From assembly GCF_040802235.1 (NCBI RefSeq), contig NC_133174.1, positions 138,561,213 to 138,625,212 of the forward strand: DNA of 64,000 nt, in the 5' to 3' direction. A program made the position numbers and the translations under genes. This document shows positions 56,380 through 64,000 of the stretch, in pieces. Under the pieces are notes generated by a model. The model ran no database searches, had not been told where the DNA came from, and saw only the letters and a list, made by a program, of their open reading frames with translations. The first letter of the stretch is position 1, and every line of letters starts with the position of its first letter. The stretch is from Manis javanica (taxonomy: Eukaryota > Chordata > Mammalia > Pholidota > Manidae).

Positions 56380-56810
56380 CCGTGTGAGGGCAGGTCAGGC
56401 CAGGGGCTGCAAGTCCCCGGTGCCTCCCCATTACCTGTGGGACACAATCTAAGCTCCTCAGCCACCTCGAGAGCCACTGAACCTCTCTAGGTTCATCTGC
56501 CACCTCTGCTCCTCACTCACAAACCCTTGTCTTGAGTCACATGGATTGACTTGCTGTGCCCTAAACTCATGCAACATCTCTGCTACTGTGCCCTTGCTCA
56601 AGCTTTATCCTTTCAGCCCTCCGAGCACTCCTCGTACCTCTCACACAGTGCTCGCCGACTCATCCTTCCACGCCCAGCCCAAATGCCACTTCTTTCAAGA
56701 AGCCCATACCAATACCTACTCTCATTTCCTTTTCCTCCATCTGTTGGTGGCAGAGTCAGGTGTGTGCAAGTGGCCTGGGGCACTGTTGGCAAACACGCAC
56801 CATGGATAAC
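56380..56810 (+). repeat. L2 fragment, sense
   Basis: GTGGGACACAATCTAAGCTC, CTCCTCACTCACAAACCC, CTCCGAGCACTCCTCGTACC, CATCCTTCCACGCCCAGCCC and AATGCCACTTCTTTCAAGAA follow the L2 order. Confidence 0.75.
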
Positions 56811-57049
56811 TCAGCTCTGACTCCCAGCAGGGCTTGGCCAAATTCTAGTCTGCAGCAGATTTCAAATTCATACCTGCTAGAATGAAATGCATCCCTTCTA
56901 CTTCAGAGAAGGGAACTCTCTTTTTTTTTATCTTCTTCCAAAGTTTCTCAGTTTTGATTTATGGAGTTCATTAACTTAGTTATTTTCTTCTCTTCTCATC
57001 CTTTGTGCCTGCTTCTCTAGAAGGCTGGTCTTTTAGTTCCAAACTAGAA

Positions 57050-57235
57050 TTAAGTAACTAACCTTTGTGGGGCATTTTGTAGTTTTCAAAGCACTTTCCC
57101 ATCTAGTACCTAATTGAGACCCACAGCCACCTGTGAGTTTTCCCATTTAGAGCTGAGGAAACTGGCTCCTATGTGAAGCAACTCGTTCAGGTCACAGCTA
57201 TTAAATGGTCGGCCAGGGACTAGAGCCTGTTCTAG
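57050..57235 (-). repeat. MIR-like fragment, antisense
   Basis: TTTTCAAAGCACTTTCCCAT, CATTTAGAGCTGAGGAAACT and TTCAGGTCACAGCTATTAAA give the antisense MIR order. Confidence 0.65.
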
Positions 57236-57284
57236 ACCATGAACTAGATCTAGATCGTGTTCTCCCCACTAATAGCAGCCACAA

Positions 57285-57510
57285 CATCAGGAACAACTAC
57301 CATGAGCCTTTATTGGCCACTCACTTGATGCCAGGCCCAGTGCTGTGTGCCTCCAATAGGTTATCTGGTTTTATCCTGACGACACTCTTGTGAGGCAGGT
57401 GCTGTTATTTCCAGTGTACAGGAGGACTTGGAGGCTTTGAGAGCTTGGGCAACTGCCTGAAGGGCACGTGGTCAATACGTGGTGGAGGTGGCAGTTCGAT
57501 CCAGGTCTGG
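57285..57510 (-). repeat. MIR SINE, antisense, nearly complete
   Basis: TGATGCCAGGCCCAGTGCTG, TTTTATCCTGACGACACTCT, TGAGGCAGGTGCTGTTATTT, CCAGTGTACAGGAGGACTTG, and a final TGGCAGTTCGATCCAGGTCT with the tRNA-like part make an almost full MIR in antisense. Confidence 0.85.
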
Positions 57511-58239
57511 GGGACGCCACAAGCCTGGTGCTTGGAGCTGCAGTTTCCGAGCCCTGCTGCCCCTGTGTGTACCCATCTATAGGCCAGGAGAACCAGCCCT
57601 GCCCCTGGGGTCAGAAGTGCTGTGCGCCAGTCCTGGCTCAGCTACCCTGCCAGGGAAGTCACCGACTGCTTCTGGACCTCAGGCTTTCATTTGTCTCTAT
57701 GGAGACAAGAATGTCTCTATAGATCTGGGCACTGAAGGGCTGGAGACTCGGAAGCAGCTGGGTCTCCCTGACTCCTGGCGAGGCTTCCGAGCACATCTTG
57801 TTTGCTGGGCACATCCTGTTTAACCCAAACTTCTTTCTGCTTCCAAATCGGTTCTCCTGAGGCCTCTCCATACTTGAGTCACTCCCAGTCACAGTGCCAC
57901 CTCCCTCACGTGCAGGAAACTCATCTCTTACTGTGAGTTGTGTTTGGCTATTGAGCAAGAGTGAGCACAGACTTGGACCTTGTCCCACAGGCCTTGGCTG
58001 GGGTCCCGTCTCTCACTAACCAGCAGTGGGATATTTGACTGGTCTTAGTTTTATTTCCTTCCTCCGTAGAATATGGGTGATAATTGTATTTACTTCATGG
58101 GTTATTGTGAGAATGACGTCAAATAACACCCGAGGAGCCCTCAGCCTGCTGCCTGGCACTGTATATATGCTTCAGAAGGGTTGGTTGCTGATGGTATCTT
58201 TTCTTCTCAAGCCCAGAATGTTGGCATTTCTCCACCTCA

Positions 58240-59390
58240 GTGTTTCTCCTCTCCTCTAGACCTGGGGACCACCCTCTCTCACTCTCCTCCCATTCAGCTT
58301 CCTGAAATCTTGACTCTGTGCATCATCACCATCCGTGCTTACTTGTCAGGCCCTCGCTCTAGCATCTCCTAGTCTCCTGGAGGTACTTTAGTTTTTCCTT
58401 TGCTTGGACCCCAACATCTGGAGAGTGGGTATTGCTTTTGAGGCCTTCCCATCCCTCCCCTTAGCTGCCCGCCATCTGTCTCTGCCTGCCACAACTCCCC
58501 AGAACCTGACCCCACCACAGGCACCCAAGGCCTCCTAACTGTCAGTCCAGTGGCCCTTTCTCGCCCACCGCTTCCACAAAGCCCCCTGCACAGAGCTGCT
58601 AGCCTTGCTCTCCTGAGAGAAGCTCTTTGCAGGCTAGGTTTTCTTCTCCCTCACCAGACACTCCTCTCACGGGAATCTCCCAGAAAGTTTCTGAAAGCTA
58701 CTGTTTTCAGAACAAAGCGCGGAGACAGGAATGTTGGCCTCTTCCCAGCCCGGCTGACGCCCCTTGGCTCTTCTTCTTCCTCGTCCCCTAACATAGACAC
58801 TTTGTAAGCTTTTGTCCTTGGCCCAGTTCTCTGTCTTAACACTTTTTCCCCTGGAGCTCTGTCGCACTCCCATAGATCTGTGCTCACGCCAGTGTGGATG
58901 GTCCCCAGGCCCCATCTTCAGGCCTCTTCCCATCTGAGCCCTAGATTCACATCTCCAGTTGCCTGCTGGCAGTGCCACCCGTCACAGAGTCTTCACACAT
59001 CTGAGGCAGCATTAACCGTCTCCCCCAACAAACCTGCTCTGCCCGCTTAGCCTATTTCAGCTCACGGTGCCAACACCTCCTAATCACCAAGGCTGGAGAC
59101 TTGGGAGTCATCTAGGAAAGCCTCGTTTAGGTTCCCCCCACCGCAAACCAAGTCCCAAGAGATCTGCCTCTGGATTGGTGCTTCTTTCCCCAACCCCGCC
59201 AAGCCCACTAACCTTGTCTTACTCAAACCCTCACCGTTCTTTGCCTGGATGACTGTGGTGGTCCCTGCCCGGTCCCCTGGCAGCCAGCCCTCCTTCGTCC
59301 CATTTCATCTCCCATCACAGCAGGCAGAGGGATCTTACAACCTTGACCCAATTACTTCTTTCCCTTAGGATGTCACCTCTTCTTAAATTG
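58240..59390 (+). repeat. Array of L2 fragments, sense
   Basis: CTGAAATCTTGACTCTGTGC, TAGATTCACATCTCCAGTTG, CTGGCAGTGCCACCCGTCAC, TGGAGACTTGGGAGTCATCT and GGCAGAGGGATCTTACAACC are L2 phrases in two or more partly repeated copies. Confidence 0.65.
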
Positions 59391-59394
59391 AAGG

Positions 59395-59690
59395 GAAATT
59401 AAATTTTGTATTTTTGTTTAAGGTCGCATTTATACAAGGATATCATTGAAAACTGCTCACTTCTGACTCTATCTCTAAACCCATCTTCATCTCTAAGCAT
59501 GAACAAAGGCAAGATTAGAATGAGGCTTGCCCTAACAATGATTGCTGTGTGAGGGGTTAAAGTTAGTTTTAATTTCCTTCTTTGACCTTTTCTGCATCAA
59601 TTTGATTTCTAACTAGGAGAACACATATATTTTACAATAACCATAAAATAATTCTTCAGAGGAAAGAAAAAACAGTCCAGTAAGTCCTCA
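59395..59690. repeat. AT-rich insert interrupting L2
   Basis: Between the L2 phrases ending at 59390 and those resuming near 59690 lies an AT-rich insert with an ACATATATTTTACAATAACC segment. It looks like an L1-type piece and its family is uncertain. Confidence 0.35.
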
Positions 59691-59875
59691 TTGTCACTAA
59701 AACAAAGTCCAGACCCCTTAACTCGCTTCCAAAGCCCTCTGTGTTTGACTTCTGCCCACCTCTCCCTCTCCACCGCAGGCCATCCCCCTGCCCCCACGGT
59801 CCCAGGCTCCAGCCCCTGACGTTCTTGAAGACTCACCATACCTGACCTTCCCTCTTCCTGACCACCTGTTGAAAG
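59690..59875 (+). repeat. L2 fragment, sense, after the insert
   Basis: AACAAAGTCCAGACCCCTTA, CTTCCAAAGCCCTCTGTGTT and GGTCCCAGGCTCCAGCCCC continue the L2 order that broke off near 59390. Confidence 0.65.
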
Positions 59876-60400
59876 AATGTCAATCCTGCCAGGTGAAGCA
59901 AACAGCTGGAAAAAGTGGCCTGATAGGTCTCTATTGCTCAGGCATGGCCCTGGCTTCAGAGCCATAGTTGGCAGCCAGGGAGTCAACCCTCCCCTCAAGT
60001 GCAGCCAGCCTGCTGAAGCAGGGACAGGACGGGGACAAGGAACTGGGCACAGGTGGGTTGAGCCCTGGCTGTGGATAGGGGCCAGCCAGAGTGTCTAAGG
60101 GAAGATGGAGTTAAGAGACCAAGCGGCCAAAGGGGGCTCTGCCACCCTTTGCTCCCCTGGTGTATGCATGAGCTTGGTGACCCACCTTCTTTCCCAGACC
60201 ACAGGAGGCACCAGAGGGGCCTCAACTGTTCAGATCCCAGGGAGCCGAACAGTCCCCACCCAAAGCAGAGTCTGCTACAGGGCCACAGAACCCTGTGACC
60301 AAAGGACACCCCCTGGGACACCCTCTACCTGCCTTTTCTCAGTCCTGCTAGCTCTCACTGGTCTTATGCTACTGAGAAGGTGGAGGGCAGGAAGCCCCTT
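59876..60400. other. Intergenic, no gene recognised
   Basis: This is unique-looking sequence. The 270-residue frame at 60105-60917 on the + strand spans it and the following L2, has no splice logic, and is not supported as a gene. Confidence 0.5.
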
Positions 60401-60960
60401 GCTGGCCACCATTGCCATCTCCCCTAATTCTAGCTCCATCCCCACAGGCAGCTCTTTGCAGGCATTACTTAACTACTCCTCAGGCACCTCAAGTACAATA
60501 TGTCCAAAACAGAGTCCAACCCTTCCTCCCCCAGGTGCGACCCCCACCACAAGCTGTTCTGCCTTCTGTGTCCCAGATCACAGCAATGGAGCTACCATGC
60601 ACCTCGTCCCTGGCCCTTTCACACCTCACTGCCTTCGCACAGGCTGTGCACTTGGCCTGCGGTACCTGTACCTTCTTCCTTGCCAGGAGCCCCATGAAGA
60701 CTTAGCTCAGTGGCTAACTCCTGGGAGACTTCTTCTGCCTTCCCGTGTTCTTGAGCCTAGATGCAGGACTCCTCCTCTGTGCCCCTCAGCAATTAGGCAC
60801 ATGTCAGTGTCAGTGTCACTTAGTTGTCTGATTTTTCCATCAGACCTGGAGCTACTTGAATGCAGGTACCATGTATTATGTACCTCTGGGTCACTAGTAC
60901 CAAGCACAGAGCTTTGATACATTTGATACTAAGTGAAATCATCTTAATATATTTTATGGA
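60400..60960 (+). repeat. L2 fragment, sense
   Basis: CTCCCCCAGGTGCGACCCCC, ATCACAGCAATGGAGCTACC, GCCTTCGCACAGGCTGTGCA, TAGTTGTCTGATTTTTCCAT and GAGCTACTTGAATGCAGGTA follow the L2 order. Confidence 0.7.
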
Positions 60961-61019
60961 TTCATAAATCCTCAACTTCTCCCTGGTGTTTATGTCCTGG
61001 GTTCAGTCAGTCACTATGT

Positions 61020-61570
61020 CCTGTCTCTTTCTCTTCTTAAGGATCTCTTGATCCAGTCAACTTCTCTTCAACTCTAGGACTTCAGTCCTAATCCAGGCCA
61101 CTACCCTCTCAATGCCCACTCAATGCCCACTCACTGCAGCCCCCAGCCCCCTGAGTGGTCTTCTAGACACTGCGCAGCAGCCAGCTGGATCCTTTCGAAG
61201 CATAACTTTGCTTCTGTCACCCTTGTGCTCAAAACATTTCAGAGGCGTGGCACCAAGCTCAGCACAAAGTCCAAGCCCTGATGGCAGCTCACCCTGATGG
61301 CGGAGACCCCAGGGACTCAGCTCCTGTAGCCCTCCTCGGCCTTCTCTCCTGCACTCCCTTTCCAGAGTCCTGGAGTCCAAGCAAACAAAACAACTTGCTG
61401 CTGCTTGCGATCACCGGTTTCCTATCTCCGATCCTTTGCTCGTGCTCCTTGCTGAACCTGGAACCCCCTCCGCAGTGTGGACTCCCCTCCCTTGTTTGCC
61501 TTCAGTCCAAATCTACTGCCATTTCAAGGCTCCTCTTCAGTGCTCCCCGGGGGACCCTGGGCATCATGTC
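61020..61570 (+). repeat. L2 fragment, sense, with small tandem duplication
   Basis: AATCCAGGCCACTACCCTCT, GCAGCCAGCTGGATCCTTTC, GGCACCAAGCTCAGCACAAA, AAGTCCAAGCCCTGATGGC and TTCAAGGCTCCTCTTCAG are L2 phrases. CTCAATGCCCA is duplicated in tandem at about 61108-61131. Confidence 0.7.
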
Positions 61571-62540
61571 AGTGACTGATGTCAGAGATGTCAATCCTTT
61601 GGGCCACAGGAGAATGGACAGACACCATCCGGTTGGTCCTGGGCTAGGCCATGGGATTGCTGGGCTTCCCTGTCTCGGCAGAGATCTCTTTGGCCAGAGA
61701 ATCTCCTTGTCTGTTTGGGGGTTATAAGGAGGCCACTGACCCCTCCATCTTCTAGCAGGGCTTTGGGGTGCTGTCTCTACACACAGAAAGCAGAAGAGTC
61801 TTTTCTCATCAGCCAAGCCAACCTTGGAGGGCTCACTTGGTGCCCTGCAGTGGGTAGGCACTGGGGATCCAGAAATGACACAGAGGTTGCTCACACTCTG
61901 TTTCTTCCTTTAAGGCACTTCTGGTCTAGACTGGAAGGATGCTACAACCTCAGTGGACCTGTGTGCATGGAGTTGGGAGAAAGTGGGGAGTAGAAATTGG
62001 GAAGTGCTGGTGAGGTCCCCAACTCTGCCCCACGGAGGCATGGAGAACCCGCCTCTGAACCTGTTCGTCTTGGGATGGACTAGCGACAGTAATGTTTTGC
62101 ACTGTGGAGGGCAGGAGTCCTGGTGGGTTGCTTCCAATTTCCCCATACTCCTAAAATCTGAAGTTTTTGAAAAATAGGTCATATGGAATTAGTTGGCTGA
62201 CGCTCTTCTTTTCTCATCCCCCGTGGAGTGACTTGAATGGCAATCCTCAGGCTGGCCTTCTTGCATTGATGGGTGTGTCCAGAAGGCCATTCTGGCTACG
62301 AGGTGAAAATTAAACACGTCTGGTCCTAATTGCTTGCTTTGCCAGGACCAAAATTGCTTTACTGACCAGTATAGCTATGGCCTCACTCCTTCGCTTGGTT
62401 CTGAGTCACTGTGGCCATGTCAGTAACAGTGCCCCCGGCATGTGGTCTTAATAGCTCAGCTCAATCAACCATTTGCTGACCTGATTGATTACTTGACTCC
62501 CAGCTCCAATCTGTCCCAAAACAGTGCCTTCGGTGGAGCA
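61570..62540. other. Intergenic, no gene recognised
   Basis: Unique-looking sequence with a possible antisense L2 trace around 61840-62000. No exon or RNA gene is visible. Confidence 0.45.
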
Positions 62541-62544
62541 CATG

Positions 62545-62645
62545 GGCTCACTCTATGTGGCTTTGGTGCAATCACCTCAGCCTTCTGTGCTTTGGTCTCC
62601 TTGTTGAGTCAATAGGGTTGTTATGAGTGGGTGTGCTGATTTGCT
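62545..62645 (+). repeat. MIR fragment, sense
   Basis: GGTGCAATCACCTCAGCCTT, CTGTGCTTTGGTCTCCTTGT and AATAGGGTTGTTATGAGTGG follow the MIR core in sense. Confidence 0.6.
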
Positions 62646-62879
62646 AAGAGTACCCAAAGGGTTTACTGGAGGCTGAGGACAAATGTGTCAGAATGAGTAA
62701 GCCTCTATAGCCCCAAGATATTGCTAGAGGCCCGCTCTCTGTCTGAGGCAAGTCCCTTAGGACCTCCCAAGATAGAAGAGTGGGTGCAAGCCAATATGCA
62801 CACACATGTACTTGTGTGTGAACATGAGGTTCTCTCTCCCTTAATTGCTCTCTCCACAGCCTCACCACCCAGCCACCAC

Positions 62880-63160
62880 AGGTGCTCAGTTAACTCACAC
62901 GTCAGCTTCCCTGTCAGTTCCTTGGGAAAGCTTCCCCTAACCCCCTAGGCTAGGGCAGCACGCTGTAGTTTCCATGCTCAGAGCAGCTTGCAATTTTCCT
63001 TCTTAGCACTTACGCAGGTTTGCAATGATATTTATTTCTGTGACTATTTGGTTAATGTCCATCTCTCCCACTAACAACTTCTACGAGGGGAGGACTGCAT
63101 GTGTTTTACCCCATGCCCCCAGCACAGAGTCCACTAGGCAGTATGATCCTCTTTCTTTCC
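62880..63160 (+). repeat. L2 fragment, sense
   Basis: GGGAAAGCTTCCCCTAACCC, AGCACTTACGCAGGTTTGCA, CTACGAGGGGAGGACTGCAT and CCATGCCCCCAGCACAGAGT give the L2 3' order. Confidence 0.75.
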
Positions 63161-63680
63161 ACGTCTGCAGGTACCACTGCAGTCCATTCACCCCTTCCCT
63201 CCTTGCTCACCTTTCCTCTCCTATCCTCACTGGCCAACAGGTTAAGTGCAGCTACCAGTCCCCACCCTTGCCAGATCTGCTCTCTCTCTACTCCCTGTAT
63301 CCCATGCAGATGCAGAGGCCAGCTTCACCTTCCAAAGCTGTTGGTCTTTAACCACTTTCAGGGGTTCCTGATCAGCTAGACAGGGATGGCCTTTCTGCTG
63401 TTGCTTTCACCCCACCTCTAGAGTTCCCTCTCCCCTACTCTCCACTCCAGTTTTTTCCATTTCAGTCAAGCAACTCTTCTAAGGTATTGTATTCCTTGCA
63501 TCAATCCTCCTTGCCATAACAGTCTAGGTCCACCGCCCCTTCTTTATCTGGTATAAAATGTAATTTCCTTTCAGGAGTTTTCCCTGATGAAGCACATATA
63601 CCTCAGAAGTCTCCTGGATCCCCCCATCAAGCATAGTGCCCCCTAACAGATGCAATGCAGTGACAGTGAGGTGTCTATCA
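63160..63680 (+). repeat. L2-like pyrimidine-rich stretch
   Basis: Degenerate L2 phrases are present (CAACTCTTCTAAGGTATTGT, CCTTTCAGGAGTTTTCCCTG). Otherwise the sequence is C/T-rich, without a gene. Confidence 0.4.
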
Positions 63681-63689
63681 TCAGTTAGG

Positions 63690-64000
63690 ATCTACTTGAC
63701 AGTATTACTAAGTACTTACTGTCAGACCCTGTGCTTGCTTCTGGAGATACAGCTATGACCATGACTGACATAGTTCTGTCACTATGAACTGGACAGTCCA
63801 GTGGGAGATCCAGATGTGGGAAAGTAAATCCAAGTGTGATGAATATTCCAGAAGGGCAAGTGCAGGGTGTTTGGGGGACTGCCCCAGCATGAGGTCAGGC
63901 AAGGCTTTCTGGAAGAAGAGCCACTGAGCTGGAACCCAGAGATAAGTAGGAATTAAGCTAGCCAAGGGGTAGGACATGGGCAGGAAGGGACAGGATAGGG
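63690..64000 (-). repeat. L2 fragment, antisense
   Basis: AGTACTTACTGTCAGACCCT, GCTTCTGGAGATACAGCTAT, GACAGTCCAGTGGGAGATCC and TCAGGCAAGGCTTTCTGGAA are antisense L2 phrases. The copy runs off the end of the window. Confidence 0.7.

Noticed and set aside
60105-60917. 270-residue + strand open frame
   Set aside because: It runs across unique sequence and then an L2 fragment, with no domain and no splice sites consistent with a gene.
1-64000. tRNA, rRNA, snRNA or microRNA genes and CRISPR-like arrays
   Set aside because: No cloverleaf with intact A and B boxes outside MIR-derived sequence, no regular spaced repeats, and no recognised RNA gene was found by reading.

Overview
The window is nuclear DNA from a placental mammal. 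It holds two spliced protein-coding genes on the + strand, FATE1 (coding part 758-5555) and CNGA2 (coding part 18351-24273), in a background of old mammalian interspersed repeats (L2, MIR, L1M, MLT2). FATE1 directly upstream of CNGA2 is the arrangement I know from human Xq28, so this is most likely the equivalent X-chromosome segment. The species cannot be fixed. No Alu, no artiodactyl BovB or tRNA-Glu SINE and no carnivore tRNA-Lys SINE was seen. Several antisense L1 3' ends look like those of non-primate laurasiatherians. There are no bacterial-type features such as operons, insertion sequences or CRISPR arrays.

Layout. 1-640: FATE1 upstream flank. 641-5965: FATE1, five coding exons and an AATAAA signal. 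5966-18170: intergenic DNA with a TG/GA microsatellite, L2 fragments, an L1M 3' region and unique GC-rich sequence; it should also contain the CNGA2 promoter and any noncoding first exon, which I could not place. 18173-25190: CNGA2, six coding exons encoding 664 residues, with two short upstream reading frames before the start codon. 25200-64000: gene-poor DNA made largely of L2 copies, antisense L1 segments, one MLT2 LTR, MIRs and a recent short retroelement insertion flanked by a 17-bp target-site duplication.

The two genes do not act together. FATE1 is a tail-anchored cancer-testis protein of mitochondria-ER contacts. CNGA2 is the principal subunit of the cAMP-gated cation channel of olfactory sensory neurons. 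They are neighbours by descent.

The most interesting unexplained part lies in the supposedly empty 25-64 kb region. There is an orphan CpG island at about 31.65-31.95 kb containing a consensus + strand splice donor. Between 42.77 and 48.28 kb there are four + strand exon-like segments (90, 81, 60 and 258 nt). Each is fully open, a multiple of three long, flanked by splice-like sites and in phase 0 at both ends. The 258-nt segment is the strongest. Together they suggest an unrecognised, perhaps testis-type, protein-coding gene or its decaying remnant. This is inference from sequence alone. I saw nothing in the window that amounts to a new kind of biological system.
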